Numbered from the stretch's first letter, positions 27,834 through 38,506 are shown. The stretch: 64,000 nt of DNA from Planktomarina sp. (GCA_020630595.1 JAHDBC010000001.1:76189-140188); one strand, 5' to 3'. Program-made: numbers and translations. The notes: generated from the sequence alone by a model not told the origin.

Positions 27834-28436
27834 ATGCAACTGATCACAGCACCACCGTCCCCTTATGCGCGCAAGGCCCGCGTGGTTTTGCGGGAATTGA
27901 ATTTGCTGGATGCCGTGGAAGAAATCGATGTGGCGACAAACCCGCTGCAATCCACGGATCAGGCGCTTGCAGGCAATCCAACGGGCCGCATTCCATCGCT
28001 GATCCGCGCAGACGGTCCCGCCCTGTATGACAGCCGCGTGATCACCCGCTTTTTGAATGATTTGGGCAATGGCACACTCTATCCCGAAGGCGGCTGGGAT
28101 ATCCTGACGCTGGAAGCCACGGGCGATGCGATCATGGATTCGACCGTTGGCATGGTTTACGAAAAACGTCTGCGGTCCAAAACCCAGCAAAGCCCAGAAT
28201 GGCTGGATGCACAGTGGGGCAAGGCCAGCCGGGCCGTGGCCGCCCTTGAAACGCGCTGGATGCCGCTTTTGAACGGGCCATTGCATATGGGCCAGATCAG
28301 CGTTGCATGTGCCTTGGGCTATCTTGATTTGCGCCATTCTGACCGGGGTTGGCGCGATCAACACACCACGCTTGCCGCATGGTTTGATCAGTTTGCGCAG
28401 CGCGACAGCATGGTCGCAACACACGTCGACCCCTGA
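27834..28436 (+). CDS. Glutathione S-transferase family protein
   Basis: A 200-residue cytosolic protein with the two-domain GST layout. The thioredoxin-like N-terminal part starts LITAPPSPYARKARVVLREL, with Ser8 in the active-site place, and holds GRIPSLI and the glutathione-contact block LYDSRVITRFL (about 63-74). The helical C-terminal domain follows from about 85. Substrate unknown. It follows the 92-residue protein by three bases. Confidence 0.9.
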   Translation: MQLITAPPSPYARKARVVLRELNLLDAVEEIDVATNPLQSTDQALAGNPTGRIPSLIRADGPALYDSRVITRFLNDLGNGTLYPEGGWDILTLEATGDAIMDSTVGMVYEKRLRSKTQQSPEWLDAQWGKASRAVAALETRWMPLLNGPLHMGQISVACALGYLDLRHSDRGWRDQHTTLAAWFDQFAQRDSMVATHVDP

Positions 28437-28582
28437 AACTTCCATCACATCGCTGAAAGTGCGCCCGATTGTCCGCTGGACGCCCCCGCCAACCCGGGCT
28501 AGATACCCGCGGGACGTTGCCCTGTTTCGGGGTGCGATTCATGGGGCGTACCCGCCCGTAAGACACAAATTGGAGGAACCTC

Positions 28583-29140
28583 GTGGCGCACACAGACGAA
28601 CACGAAGGCACCCGCAGAGATTTTCTGTATTATGCCACCGCCGGTACCGGCGCTGTGGTCACGGGTGTGGCAGGTTGGGCATTGGTCAACCAGATGAACC
28701 CATCCGCGGACGTCCGCGCGTTGTCATCGATCCGCGTGGATATCAGCGGCGTGGAACCCGGCACACAGCTGACCGTCCTGTTTCAAGGCAAGCCGGTCTT
28801 CATCCGTCGCCGGACCGAAGCGGAAATTGCAGCGGCCCGTGCCGATGATGATGCCGCTTTGCAAGACCCGATCGCCCGGAACGAAAACGTCGGCGAAGCG
28901 CCAGCGACAGATGCCAACCGCGCGTTGGACGAAGATGGCGAATGGCTGGTGATGCTGGGTGTGTGTACCCACTTGGGCTGTGTGCCGCTGGGCGATGGCG
29001 CTGGTGATTTTGGCGGTTGGTTCTGCCCCTGCCACGGGTCCCACTACGATACGGCTGGCCGTATTCGCAAAGGCCCCGCAAACCAAAACCTGCTGGTCCC
29101 GACCGCCGCGTTCGACGGCGACGACCTCGTACTCGGATAA
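28583..29140 (+). CDS. petA: Ubiquinol-cytochrome c reductase Rieske iron-sulfur subunit
   Basis: The 2Fe-2S subunit of cytochrome bc1, which takes electrons from quinol. 185 residues. A Tat-type N-terminus (RRDFLYYAT) with a single membrane anchor (about 18-36) precedes the soluble domain. Cluster ligands are in CTHLGC (about 131-136) and CPCHGS (about 151-156). The GTG at 28583 has GGAGG upstream. First gene of petABC (fbcFBC), which serves both respiration and cyclic photosynthetic electron flow. The 146 bases before it hold the promoter region; I see no other gene there. Confidence 0.97.
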   Translation: MAHTDEHEGTRRDFLYYATAGTGAVVTGVAGWALVNQMNPSADVRALSSIRVDISGVEPGTQLTVLFQGKPVFIRRRTEAEIAAARADDDAALQDPIARNENVGEAPATDANRALDEDGEWLVMLGVCTHLGCVPLGDGAGDFGGWFCPCHGSHYDTAGRIRKGPANQNLLVPTAAFDGDDLVLG

Positions 29141-29152
29141 AGGAGAAGACCC

Positions 29153-30484
29153 ATGGGTGGAATTCCCCACGACCATTACGAACCAAAGTCCAACTTTGAA
29201 AAAGGGATGGCAAAGCGCCTTCCGATTTTTGGCCTGTTGTACGACACGCTGATGATCCCAACCCCAAAGAACCTGAATTGGATGTGGATTTGGGGCATCG
29301 TGCTGACATTCTGTCTGGCGCTGCAAATCATCACCGGCATCGTGCTGGTCATGCATTATATCCCACACGAAGACATGGCGTTTGCGTCTGTTGAACACAT
29401 CATGCGCAACGTGAACGGCGGCCACATGATCCGCTATTTCCACATGAATGGCGCGTCGCTGTTCTTTGTGGCGGTGTATCTGCACATTTTCCGCGGTCTT
29501 TATTATGGTTCTTACAAGGCCCCGCGCGAAGTCACGTGGATCATCGGCATGCTGATCTATCTGTTGATGATGGGCACAGCGTTCATGGGCTACGTTCTGC
29601 CATGGGGTCAGATGTCGTTCCACGGAACGGCCGTGATCACCGGCCTGTTTGGCGCGATCCCATTCGTGGGTGAAGCACTGCAAACATGGTTGCTGGGCGC
29701 ATCTTCCGTGGGTCAGCCTGCGCTGAACCGTTTCTTCAGCCTTCACTACCTGCTGCCGTTTGTGATTGCCGGTTTGGTGATCGTTCACATCTGGGCGTTC
29801 CACACCACAGGCAACAACAACCCAACAGGTGTCGAAGTGCGCCGCACATCGAAAGCCGAAGCGGAAAAAGACACGCTGCCGTTCTGGCCCTACTTCGTGA
29901 TCAAGGACCTGTTTGCGCTGGCCGTGATCTTGGTCGTGTTCATGGCAATCGTTGGCTTCATGCCAAATTACCTGGGCCACCCAGACAACTATATCGAAGC
30001 AAACCCACTGGCGACGCCTGCACACATCGTGCCGGAATGGTATTTCCTGCCATTCTACGCGATCCTGCGTGCGTTCACCGCGGACGTCTGGCTGGTGATG
30101 TTTGTTGACTTCATCACAGGCGGCATTGTCGACGCGAAATTCTTTGGCGTTCTGGCGATGTTCGGTGCGATTGCCGTGATGGCACTGGCCCCATGGTTGG
30201 ATACATCCAGCGTACGGTCCGGCCGGTATCGCCCGATGTTCAAAATCTGGTTCTGGATTTTGGTCGCTGACTTCATCTTCTTGATGTGGTTGGGCGCGAT
30301 GCCAGCGGAAGAACCCTATGCATCCCTATCTTTGTTGGGATCAACATATTGGTTCGCATACTTCCTGGTGATCCTGCCATTGTTGGGTGTTCTGGAAAAA
30401 CCCGAACAGCCACCGGCGACCATCGAAGACGATTTCAAGGCTCATTACGGCAAGGGCGATTCTGTCGCCACACCGGCAGAGTAA
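29153..30484 (+). CDS. petB: Cytochrome b of the bc1 complex
   Basis: Membrane core of cytochrome bc1 with two b hemes and the Qo and Qi sites. 443 residues, full length for alphaproteobacteria, with eight membrane helices. [10 protein letters not shown], the Qo-site PEWY motif (near residue 294) and the heme-binding His pairs in helices B and D are seen. It follows petA by 12 bases with AAAGGAG upstream. Confidence 0.98.
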   Translation: MGGIPHDHYEPKSNFEKGMAKRLPIFGLLYDTLMIPTPKNLNWMWIWGIVLTFCLALQIITGIVLVMHYIPHEDMAFASVEHIMRNVNGGHMIRYFHMNGASLFFVAVYLHIFRGLYYGSYKAPREVTWIIGMLIYLLMMGTAFMGYVLPWGQMSFHGTAVITGLFGAIPFVGEALQTWLLGASSVGQPALNRFFSLHYLLPFVIAGLVIVHIWAFHTTGNNNPTGVEVRRTSKAEAEKDTLPFWPYFVIKDLFALAVILVVFMAIVGFMPNYLGHPDNYIEANPLATPAHIVPEWYFLPFYAILRAFTADVWLVMFVDFITGGIVDAKFFGVLAMFGAIAVMALAPWLDTSSVRSGRYRPMFKIWFWILVADFIFLMWLGAMPAEEPYASLSLLGSTYWFAYFLVILPLLGVLEKPEQPPATIEDDFKAHYGKGDSVATPAE

Positions 30485-30501
30485 AAAGGAACGATACGAC
30501 A

Positions 30502-31353
30502 ATGTTCAAGACACTCACCACCGGTCTGGCCCTTACTGTCGCTTTGGCGGCAGGCGGGGCCCACGCCGCAGGCGAAGCGCCCAAGGTCACGGATTACGAC
30601 TTTTCGTTCGAAGGTCCGTTTGGCGCTTATGATCAGATGCAGCTGCAGCGCGGCCTGCAGGTTTACACTGAAATCTGTTCCGCCTGTCACGGTTTGAAAT
30701 TCGTTCCAATCCGGACGCTGGCGGATGACGGCGGCCCACACCTGCCCGAAGATCAGGTGCGCGCCTATGCTGAATTCTACGAAGTTTGGGATCCGACCCT
30801 GTTCGACGGCGAAGGCGATTTCCGCCCCGCCGTTCCAGCCGATCACTTCCCCGAAGTGCTGTCTGCAAACGCACCTGACTTGTCCTTGATGGCCAAAGCC
30901 CGTGCTGGGTTCAGCGGCCCGTTGGGATCCGGGATCAACCAGCTGGTCAAAGGCATGGGCGGCGCGGAATACATCGCGTCCTTGTTGGCCGGATACGAAG
31001 ATCCACCATCCTGCGCACCGGATGATTTCGACGGCAGCTACAACGCGGTCTTCACCGCTGGCGGCTATCCAGTCGAATGCTATGACGAAGATGGCAAACG
31101 CAAATACCCCGGTTCATGGATCGGGATGTCCCAGCCATTGTGGGGCGATGATGTGGAATATGCTGACGGCACCGAAGCAACCATCGAACAAGCGTCCCAG
31201 GACGTTGCCGCCTTTTTGATGTGGACAGCCGAACCAAAGCTGAACGCACGCAAGCAGGCTGGTTTCGTGGGTGTGATCATCCTGTCGTTGCTGGCGGCCC
31301 TGTTGTACCTGACCAACAAGCGCATCTGGGCACCGGTCAAAGGCAAAGACTGA
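30502..31353 (+). CDS. petC: Cytochrome c1 of the bc1 complex
   Basis: Periplasmic c-type heme subunit of cytochrome bc1 with a C-terminal anchor. 283 residues. Signal peptide at 1-22 (ends AHA), heme motif CSACH at about 55-59, a C-terminal membrane helix at about 251-270 and a short cytoplasmic tail. ATG at 30502 follows AAAAAGGA. The axial Met region and two extra Cys (about 172 and 193) resemble Rhodobacter c1, where a disulfide sets the heme potential. Confidence 0.96.
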   Translation: MFKTLTTGLALTVALAAGGAHAAGEAPKVTDYDFSFEGPFGAYDQMQLQRGLQVYTEICSACHGLKFVPIRTLADDGGPHLPEDQVRAYAEFYEVWDPTLFDGEGDFRPAVPADHFPEVLSANAPDLSLMAKARAGFSGPLGSGINQLVKGMGGAEYIASLLAGYEDPPSCAPDDFDGSYNAVFTAGGYPVECYDEDGKRKYPGSWIGMSQPLWGDDVEYADGTEATIEQASQDVAAFLMWTAEPKLNARKQAGFVGVIILSLLAALLYLTNKRIWAPVKGKD

Positions 31354-31378
31354 TCCAAGCGATCATCACTTAGATCAA

Positions 31379-31405
31379 GAACGGCCCTTCGGGGCCGTTT
31401 TTTTA
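31379..31405 (+). terminator. Rho-independent terminator of petABC
   Basis: ACGGCC-CTTCGG-GGCCGT followed by seven T, 25 bases past the petC stop. The T run touches the stop of the opposing aminotransferase gene. Confidence 0.9.
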
Positions 31406-32539
31406 TGGCCGATTGCGTTGGATATGCGCCTCTAGGGCGGCCAACCCTTCGTCCAGCCCTTTGCGTCCACAGCCCAGGCGGAACCTGTCGGTCGGCGTCG
31501 GGCCAAGGTCGGACCGATAGATCGTGCTGGGCAGGAACAAAACACCACTGTCTTCGACCAAGGCGCGGCAAAATTCTTCCACACCCTCTGCCCCCTTGTA
31601 TCTGGGGAATGCCATGCAAGACCCATCCGGCCGCCGCCAATCAAACAAATCGGGGTGCCGGGCAAAGAACGCATCCCATTTGATCAGGTTCTGATCCACG
31701 ATCGCGTTGTTACGGGCCAAAATCTGATCGCGTGCTTTCAGGGCAATCAGTGCCAACCGTTCGCTGGGTCCGGAATTGCAGATCGACAGGTAGTGTTTCA
31801 GCCGTTCCATCTTTGACAGAACTTCACGATCTTGGCAGGCAATCCACCCAATTCGCAGCCCCGGCAGACCATAAGATTTCGACATCACGCCCAGCGACAA
31901 ACCGCGTTCATAGACATCTGCGATGAACGGCAAGTGCTGTGTGCCTGTCGGGCCCAGACCATTGAAAATTTCATCGTGCAGAATCCAAATGCCATGTTTC
32001 CGGCACAGATCAATCAGCGCCATGTACCGGTCCAACGGCAAGATTGCCCCGGTCGGGTTGTGGGGAAAGTTGATCGTCACCAACCGGGTGTTGGGCTGGA
32101 TGGCTGCGGCAATTCGGTCGATATCCAGCGACCAGTTGTCATCAGGGTCCAACGGAACGCCAGTGGCCGAACAGATCATATGCGGCAGCGTTTCATGGGA
32201 TTGATAGTTCGGTGTCACAACAATGGCGTGGCTGTCTGCATCCAAAAGAACACTGTTGGCGGCAAAAATCCCTTCGCTTGCCCCGGCAAAGCACAGGATA
32301 TTGCTGGCGGATTGATCGGCAAATGTTCCGGCAATCACATCCCGCAAATCCGGCGCGCCAAAGGTTTCGGTGTACCCCAACGCCATGCCTTCGAATCCCG
32401 CGCGGTCTTCGTCGGATGCCATGGCCAGAAGATCGGGCAGGGTCATGGTTTCCGCGTCGGATGCGGTCATGTGATACCGCGCTTTGAATTCCCATTTTGA
32501 AAAATGGGTTTCGAGTCGAAAATCAGGAAGCGTGGGCAT
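31403..32539 (-). CDS. PLP-dependent class I/II aminotransferase
   Basis: A 378-residue fold-type I aminotransferase. The block PHNPTGAIL (about 163-171) and the PLP-lysine motif SKSYGLPGLRIGW (about 225-237) are clear. The substrate is unknown. It is divergent from the ornithine cyclodeaminase-family gene at 32571 with only 31 bases between starts, so the two are likely regulated together and may act on the same amino acid. GGAG lies before the ATG. Confidence 0.88.
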   Translation of the reverse strand: MPTLPDFRLETHFSKWEFKARYHMTASDAETMTLPDLLAMASDEDRAGFEGMALGYTETFGAPDLRDVIAGTFADQSASNILCFAGASEGIFAANSVLLDADSHAIVVTPNYQSHETLPHMICSATGVPLDPDDNWSLDIDRIAAAIQPNTRLVTINFPHNPTGAILPLDRYMALIDLCRKHGIWILHDEIFNGLGPTGTQHLPFIADVYERGLSLGVMSKSYGLPGLRIGWIACQDREVLSKMERLKHYLSICNSGPSERLALIALKARDQILARNNAIVDQNLIKWDAFFARHPDLFDWRRPDGSCMAFPRYKGAEGVEEFCRALVEDSGVLFLPSTIYRSDLGPTPTDRFRLGCGRKGLDEGLAALEAHIQRNRP

Positions 32540-32570
32540 AGGGTGGCTCCGGAAACCAGAAAGACCCGTG

Positions 32571-33530
32571 ATGATTACCTTAACCCACGATCAGATCGAA
32601 CCCCTAATCGATTGGACAGCCGCCACTGATGCCATCCGACAAGCATACATTGATGCATCGGCCGGGCGGGTGAACTTGCCGCCAGTCGGACACATCACAT
32701 TTCCCGAAACGGGTGGCGATTGCCACATCAAATATGGTCACGTGACGGGAACCACGTCGTTCGTGATCAAAGTGGCAACGGGCTTTCCTAGAAATGCTGA
32801 TGCGGGCCTGCCAAACGGCAACGGGCTAGTCTTGGTTTTATCATCTGAAACAGGCGCGGTGCAGGCCATGCTGCATGATCAAATGCTGCTGACTGATATT
32901 CGTACCGCGCTTGGTGGCGTAGTGGCGACCCAGTCGTTGGCACGGCCAGATGCGCGGAAGTTGCTTGTGATTGGGACAAGCGTTCAGGCACAATGGCAGG
33001 TTCGAACACATGCACGCGAAATCCCGGGATTAAGCGAAATCACGATGTGGGGCCGGACACCTGCAAAGATATTGGCAGCAGCGGATGTATTGGCACCATT
33101 CGCACAGGTCAAACCAACCCAGGACCTGCGCAGTGCGGTGGAAAATGCCGACATTATTGTAACTGCCACCGGTGCAACCCGTGCGCTGATCAGGTCCGAA
33201 TGGGTGCGGCCAGGAACGCACATTACGGCGGTCGGCGCAGATGCACCGGGCAAGCAAGAGCTGGACCCGGCGCTGGTGGCGAAATCTGATCTGATCACCG
33301 TTGATTCTATAAGCCAGTGTTCCGACCACGGCGAGGTCAGCCATGCGATTAAAGCGGGTCACTTAAGGGTCGATCAACTTGTAGAGCTCGGAAAGGTTCT
33401 GGAAGGGAGCGCAGCCGGTCGACCCTCAGATCAGGCAATTACGTTGACAGATTTGACCGGAATCGCAGCACAAGACATCGCGATCGCCACCGCAGTTCTA
33501 AATGCGCATCAGGATCAACGGCCCAGATAA
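32571..33530 (+). CDS. Ornithine cyclodeaminase / mu-crystallin family protein
   Basis: A 319-residue NAD(P)-binding protein of the OCD family, which includes ornithine and other amino-acid cyclodeaminases, ketimine reductases and opine-like dehydrogenases. The dinucleotide site LLVIGTSVQAQWQ (about 125-137) and the block VGADAPGKQELD (about 223-234) are typical. ATG at 32571 follows a weak site; upstream in-frame codons lie inside the divergent aminotransferase. It overlaps the end of thiQ by 16 bases at the 3' side. Substrate not determined. Confidence 0.88.
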   Translation: MITLTHDQIEPLIDWTAATDAIRQAYIDASAGRVNLPPVGHITFPETGGDCHIKYGHVTGTTSFVIKVATGFPRNADAGLPNGNGLVLVLSSETGAVQAMLHDQMLLTDIRTALGGVVATQSLARPDARKLLVIGTSVQAQWQVRTHAREIPGLSEITMWGRTPAKILAAADVLAPFAQVKPTQDLRSAVENADIIVTATGATRALIRSEWVRPGTHITAVGADAPGKQELDPALVAKSDLITVDSISQCSDHGEVSHAIKAGHLRVDQLVELGKVLEGSAAGRPSDQAITLTDLTGIAAQDIAIATAVLNAHQDQRPR

Positions 33531-34207
33531 TCGCGCAGAGCTTGCGGCGGTTCAGCCAACAACTGATGCGTCGGTCGCAGAGGGTGCGCCACATTGTCAG
33601 CAACAAAACATGCAGTGTCACAGGACGTTTGCCAATCTTCCAAATTGTGGCTGACCATCAAAACGGTTGCATTATTTTTGACCTGAACCTGTTTTACCAA
33701 GTCCAACATATCCTTGCGCAGCGCAGGTCCCAGTGCGGCAAAGGGTTCATCCAAAAGAATCAGCGGTTTGGATCGCAGCAACATCCGTGCAATGGCGACA
33801 CGGCTTTGCTGACCGCCAGATAAATTTGACGGCAGCGCGGTTGCATGGTCGCTTAGACCCACGGAACGAATTGCCTCTTTTACGGCCTCCTTTTGCGCGG
33901 TGTTAGGGTTAAGGTTGGGGGCCAGTCCAAGGCTGACATTCTGTTCAACTGTCAGATGGGGAAACAGGTTGTTGTGCTGGAACAGCATCGAAACCGGCCT
34001 TTGTCCAGGATCAGCAGTCATCGGTTGCCCACACCATTCAATCTGACCACGGATCGGACGAACAAACCCTGCGATGCCGGACAGAAGGGTGGATTTACCA
34101 CCCCCCGATGGGCCAACGATTGCCGTCCAACCCCCGGCGGGAATTTCAAAATCGGCGGACAGACGAAAATCGCCTTGGGCCAAAACCACCTGATCGAACC
34201 TAAGCAC
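33515..34207 (-). CDS. thiQ: Thiamine ABC transporter ATP-binding protein
   Basis: ATPase of the ThiBPQ importer for thiamine and its phosphates, at the inner membrane. 230 residues. Walker A GPSGGGKST (about 32-40), the signature LSGGQQSRVAIAR and Walker B LILLDEPF are all present. I chose GTG at 34207, inside the end of thiP (its frame begins M-L-R-F-D), over a TTG seven codons earlier. It is the last gene of the riboswitch-controlled operon. Confidence 0.92.
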   Translation of the reverse strand: MLRFDQVVLAQGDFRLSADFEIPAGGWTAIVGPSGGGKSTLLSGIAGFVRPIRGQIEWCGQPMTADPGQRPVSMLFQHNNLFPHLTVEQNVSLGLAPNLNPNTAQKEAVKEAIRSVGLSDHATALPSNLSGGQQSRVAIARMLLRSKPLILLDEPFAALGPALRKDMLDLVKQVQVKNNATVLMVSHNLEDWQTSCDTACFVADNVAHPLRPTHQLLAEPPQALRDYLGR

Positions 34208-35753
34208 GGCCCCGCCCCCCACGATCAAACATCCAAAACAAAAGCAGGCTAAAGCCCACCAGAATCAATGCCGCCCCGGCCGCATCATCCATCCGGTACG
34301 CGCCCATCAATCGGTAAAGCGCAAGTGGCAGCGTTTCGACTGCCGGGTCAGCAAACAGTGTGATCACACCCAAATCCCCCATCGACAACGCCGCCGCCAA
34401 CCCCATCGCAAACCCCAAGGGCCGACGCACCGCTGGCAAAACCACATATCGCGCCCATGTTCCCTGCGGCATCCCGATGGACTGCCGCAACCGATCATGA
34501 TCCGAATAAACCTGCGCAACTGCAGGGGCCAGAACCCGCAAGGCGAACGGCAGTGACATCACCGCATTGACCGTCAGCGTCACCACCAGCGCAAAATCCA
34601 TTGGGCGGGCAAAGGGAAAGATCATCAAGAACAGCCCCGTTCCAATCACAAGGGGGCTGGTCGCCAGACCCAGAACACCAATGCCTTCTGCCAGTTTGCG
34701 CACCCCATCCGCAGACCGTGCGACCATCAGCGCAAGGCCCAGCGCCATGGCCGCGCACAACAGCGCAGACAGCACGGCCACCCAAACAGACGTCCAAAGC
34801 GCAGACCAGATTGACGATGGCAGCCCCCACAGGCCGGGCAGCCCCGACAGGACGATCGCACCAAGCGGCACCAACAAGAACGCCGCCCCCAGCCCGATCC
34901 AAGCCCAATCGAGCGGCGAAGGGCGCGACCACGTGGGCACAACCCCCACATCCGACCCCCCCTGCACCCGCGGCAAGGGCACAAGAAACGCAAGCGCCGC
35001 GACACAAACACATATCGCAATCTGGATCAGGCCCAGCGTTGCAGCCTTGCCAATATCGAAATCAAACCGAAACGCCTGATAGACCGCCAGTTCGATCGTC
35101 GTGGCGCGGGGTCCACCGCCGACGGCCAAGGCAACGGTAAAGCTGGTCAGGCACAACAGAAAGATCAACAGGAACGCACCCGGTAGACTGCGTTTCAGCA
35201 TGGGCCATTCGATCAACCGGTGCAGCGCAAACCCATCGGCCCCCAATGATGCGGCCAACCGGAACTGCCCCGGCGGGACTGACAGCCAGCCCTGCAAGAT
35301 CAACCGTGTGGCAAGGGGCAGGTTAAAGAACACATGGGCCAGGATGACGCCCCCAGCGCCATAGATCGACACATTCGGCAAACCCAACAGCGTCAGCCCG
35401 TCGTTGATCCAGCCTGACCGACCAAAAACCGCGATCAGGCCCAAAACACCCACAATAACAGGCAGGATAAAGGGCGCCCCCAACAGGGTCACCAACATGG
35501 ACCGCCCCGGAAACGACCGCCGCGCCAAGGCGCGGGCAATGGGAACCGCGCAAATCACACTGATCCCGGCAGACAGCAGCGCCTGCCACACGGTAAAGCG
35601 GACTGCGGCCCAATCCCCGGCCCGCAACCCGCCATACCCTTCGGCCCGCAAAGCGACCATCGCCAGCGTTCCAAGGCTAAGCGTCAGCAGCAGGGCCAGA
35701 ACCCCGCTGCCAACCACGCGCCGTATCGTTACTTCGACAGTGCGGCTTGCCAT
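34200..35753 (-). CDS. thiP: Thiamine ABC transporter permease
   Basis: Inner-membrane permease of the thiamine importer, with two fused permease halves and about 12 membrane helices in 517 residues. Each half carries a BPD-type inner-membrane signature, near 190-250 and 440-480. It overlaps thiB by 25 bases upstream and thiQ by 8 downstream. Confidence 0.92.
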   Translation of the reverse strand: MASRTVEVTIRRVVGSGVLALLLTLSLGTLAMVALRAEGYGGLRAGDWAAVRFTVWQALLSAGISVICAVPIARALARRSFPGRSMLVTLLGAPFILPVIVGVLGLIAVFGRSGWINDGLTLLGLPNVSIYGAGGVILAHVFFNLPLATRLILQGWLSVPPGQFRLAASLGADGFALHRLIEWPMLKRSLPGAFLLIFLLCLTSFTVALAVGGGPRATTIELAVYQAFRFDFDIGKAATLGLIQIAICVCVAALAFLVPLPRVQGGSDVGVVPTWSRPSPLDWAWIGLGAAFLLVPLGAIVLSGLPGLWGLPSSIWSALWTSVWVAVLSALLCAAMALGLALMVARSADGVRKLAEGIGVLGLATSPLVIGTGLFLMIFPFARPMDFALVVTLTVNAVMSLPFALRVLAPAVAQVYSDHDRLRQSIGMPQGTWARYVVLPAVRRPLGFAMGLAAALSMGDLGVITLFADPAVETLPLALYRLMGAYRMDDAAGAALILVGFSLLLFWMFDRGGRGRA

Positions 35754-36709
35754 TCGGCCAATGCGTCATCACGCACCGCTGCGGCCTGTTCGGGCGCAAA
35801 AATCAACGATTGTTCCGCAGGCAACGCCATCGGAAAGCCATCCGGCAAACCGGAGGCCGGTGTCACAGCAGGGAACATCCAGTTGGTCGTTGGAATGATC
35901 GACTGAAACGCATCGGTCACCATGAAGTTCAGGAATTGATCTGCCAATTCAGGTTGATCTGATCCTGCCAATTTCCCGGCGACTTCGATCTGCATGTAAT
36001 GCCCTTCGTCAAAGGTGGCGAATGTCTTGGACATGTCTTCTTCAGCGATGATGTGATAGGCTGGCGACGTTGTGTACGACAGAACCATGTCTGCTTCACC
36101 TTCAAGGAACATGCCGTATGCTTCTGACCAGCCAGCGGTAACAGTGACCACATTATCAGCCAGATTTTCCCAAATCATTGGCGCATCGTCACCATAGGCT
36201 TGCTTGACCCACATCAACAGACCCAGCCCGGGGGTTGATGAACGCGGGTCTTGGATAACGATCTTCGTGTCGCTGTCGCCCAGTGCCTTGAAATTGGCAG
36301 GCAAATCAGCGCCAGCATTGCCAACGAATGCGAAATAGCCCCAGTCAAATGGCACGAAAGTTGGGTCATCCCAGCCGCCCGGTACAGCAAAATCTGCTGT
36401 GACAGAATGGGGTGCAAACAGATCCGTCGCCGCAGCTGCAGCCGTCAGATTCGTATCCAGACCCAGCACCACATCGGCATCGGATCGCGCACCTTCCAGC
36501 TGAATGCGGGCCAAAAGGGCCGCACCATCGCCGGCAGGTACGATTTGCAAGTCACAGCCACAGGTCGCTTCGAATGCTTCTTCCACCGCTGGGCCGGGGC
36601 CCCAATCGGATGCAAAACTGTCATAGGTATAGACTGTCAGCACAGGGGTGTCCGCCATCACGGACGTTGCTGTCATCAGTCCTGCGAAAAAGAAAGGAAC
36701 GGTTTTCAT
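35729..36709 (-). CDS. thiB: Thiamine-binding periplasmic protein
   Basis: Solute-binding protein that hands thiamine to ThiPQ. 326 residues. Signal peptide at 1-19 (ends VMA), then LTVYTYDSFASDWGPGP, the usual ThiB start of the mature chain. ATG at 36709 has GGAGGA upstream; the longer open frame runs back into the riboswitch and is not coding. First gene of thiBPQ. Confidence 0.94.
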   Translation of the reverse strand: MKTVPFFFAGLMTATSVMADTPVLTVYTYDSFASDWGPGPAVEEAFEATCGCDLQIVPAGDGAALLARIQLEGARSDADVVLGLDTNLTAAAAATDLFAPHSVTADFAVPGGWDDPTFVPFDWGYFAFVGNAGADLPANFKALGDSDTKIVIQDPRSSTPGLGLLMWVKQAYGDDAPMIWENLADNVVTVTAGWSEAYGMFLEGEADMVLSYTTSPAYHIIAEEDMSKTFATFDEGHYMQIEVAGKLAGSDQPELADQFLNFMVTDAFQSIIPTTNWMFPAVTPASGLPDGFPMALPAEQSLIFAPEQAAAVRDDALAEWQAALSK

Positions 36710-36755
36710 GTAATCCTCCATATCGCCGGACGGGGTTCGGGAATGGAGATGTCCA

Positions 36756-36836
36756 TACCTTCCCTCCGCCGGTCTTAACCGGTTCAGGTTCAACGGGTCC
36801 GCTTACGCATCTCAGCCAACTTGGCCCCCCGAGGTA
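36756..36836 (-). promoter_or_regulatory. TPP riboswitch (THI element) of thiBPQ
   Basis: On the minus strand the core CTGAGA (36810-36815) and ACCCGTTGAACCTGAACCGG followed by TTAAGACCGGCGGAGGGAA match the THI-box pattern, about 45 bases before the thiB start. TPP binding is expected to shut down translation or transcription of the operon. Confidence 0.93.
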
Positions 36837-36957
36837 GCGTTCGCATACGCCACGGCATGGCATTTTGCAACCTCACGAAAACTGGTATGATTCAAACATT
36901 TTCATGTGGTCCCTTTGTCCAAGGTATTTTATGGTGATCGTAGGTAGGGATAGGACC

Positions 36958-37347
36958 GTGCTGCAAAAACTGGGTGGAGCTTTCATTTGCTGTGCCGCAC
37001 TGGTGGGGTGTGACCTCAGGCCCGGTGACCCTGTTGCTGTTTTGGAACAAAACCTGATTGAACAACGGTGCGCGATCAACATTGCAGCCCTTGGCGACAT
37101 GCGCAAACGCGGCATTTTGCCGGACCCGGACATGGTCGCCGGTTGCGACACGCGCGCCCGACCCAAAGACGTTGATATCACGCCCCGGCCAGATGTACCC
37201 CGCCCAACGTCCGCCGACGCCGAAGCGTTGCGGTTTGATCTGGTCGCACGGCGGATGAATCCACAGTTTGCGGATGACCTGATGACATCCGAAGCCTTTG
37301 AAGACTACGTTTTGATGTACGGGCAATGGAAATCCCTGCGGCCCTAG
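36958..37347 (+). CDS. Small lipoprotein of unknown function
   Basis: A 129-residue protein from the GTG at 36958 (TAGGGATAGGA upstream). The N-terminus is a lipoprotein signal with lipobox LVGC (Cys at about 18). The mature part is charged, with two further Cys (about 37 and 62) and a Pro-rich middle (about 68-82). Longer starts at 36865 or 36931 would bury the lipoprotein signal. It stands between the thiB promoter and aroC. Family not recognised. Confidence 0.7.
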   Translation: MLQKLGGAFICCAALVGCDLRPGDPVAVLEQNLIEQRCAINIAALGDMRKRGILPDPDMVAGCDTRARPKDVDITPRPDVPRPTSADAEALRFDLVARRMNPQFADDLMTSEAFEDYVLMYGQWKSLRP

Positions 37348-37405
37348 GACGCTTGCCCCCTTTGCGCCAGACCGTTATGCCGCCCCTGAACAGAAGGGAC
37401 GCGGC

Positions 37406-38506
37406 ATGAGCCTGAACAGCTTTGGACATTTGTTTCGTGTAACCACCTGGGGCGAAAGCCACGGACCGGCGCTGGGCGCGACCGTGGATGGCTGCCCCCC
37501 GGGCGTTCACATCGATGAATCAATGATCCAACAGTGGTTGGACAAACGAAAACCGGGCCAAAACAAATTCACGACACAGCGCCGCGAACCCGATCAGGTC
37601 AAAATCCTGTCCGGTGTATTCGAAGGCCAAACCACGGGCACCCCGGTCCAGCTGATGATCGAAAACACCGATCAACGGTCCAAGGATTACGGGGACATCA
37701 TGGATAAATTCCGCCCCGGCCACGCAGACATCACCTATTATCAGAAATACGGCATCCGCGATTATCGCGGGGGGGGGCGGTCTTCTGCGCGCGAAACGGC
37801 AGCACGGGTTGCCGCAGGCGGTTTGGCCCGCGAAGCGATCAAGTCCATAGCGCCAGACCTGCGGATCACAGGTTATATGACCCAAATGGGCCCGCATGGC
37901 ATTGATCGTTCAAAGATAGATTTGGACCAGATCAACAAGAATCCGTTTTGGACGCCAGATGCCGACGCCGCAGCCACATGGGCCGATTATCTGGACGGCA
38001 TCCGCAAATCAGGGTCATCCGTTGGCGCTGTAATCGAAGTGATCGCCCAAGGCGTTCCAGCCGGACTTGGTGCGCCGATTTATGGGAAATTAGACACGGA
38101 TTTGGCTGCCGCCATGATGTCAATCAACGCGGTCAAAGGCGTGGAAATTGGCGATGGCATGGCCGCCGCCACCCTGACAGGCGAAGCGAACGCAGATGAA
38201 ATTTCCATGGGGCCAGACGGCCCTGTTTATGGATCAAACCATGCCGGTGGCATTCTGGGTGGCATCAGCACGGGGCAAGACGTTGTGGTGCGGTTCGCGG
38301 TGAAACCCACATCCTCTATCCTGACCACGCGCGACACGATCACGAAATCTGGCGAAGCGGCAGAAATCATCACCAAGGGCCGCCACGACCCCTGCGTTGG
38401 CATCCGCGCCGTACCGGTGGGCGAAGCCATGATGGCCTGTGTGATCCTGGATCACCTGCTGCTGCATCGGGGCCAGATTGGGGAAAACCGTGGGATCATC
38501 GGATAA
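37406..38506 (+). CDS. aroC: Chorismate synthase
   Basis: FMN-dependent last enzyme of the shikimate pathway, making chorismate for aromatic amino acids, folate and ubiquinone. 366 residues. The signature regions GESHGPALG (about 12-20), [20 protein letters not shown] (about 126-145) and [15 protein letters not shown] (about 278-292) are all kept. Start at ATG 37406 after GGACGCGGC. Confidence 0.98.
   Translation: MSLNSFGHLFRVTTWGESHGPALGATVDGCPPGVHIDESMIQQWLDKRKPGQNKFTTQRREPDQVKILSGVFEGQTTGTPVQLMIENTDQRSKDYGDIMDKFRPGHADITYYQKYGIRDYRGGGRSSARETAARVAAGGLAREAIKSIAPDLRITGYMTQMGPHGIDRSKIDLDQINKNPFWTPDADAAATWADYLDGIRKSGSSVGAVIEVIAQGVPAGLGAPIYGKLDTDLAAAMMSINAVKGVEIGDGMAAATLTGEANADEISMGPDGPVYGSNHAGGILGGISTGQDVVVRFAVKPTSSILTTRDTITKSGEAAEIITKGRHDPCVGIRAVPVGEAMMACVILDHLLLHRGQIGENRGIIG

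Noticed and set aside
28724-30025. 433-residue open frame antisense to petA and petB
   Set aside because: Both genes under it are certain; the antisense product has an unnatural His/Gln-rich make-up.
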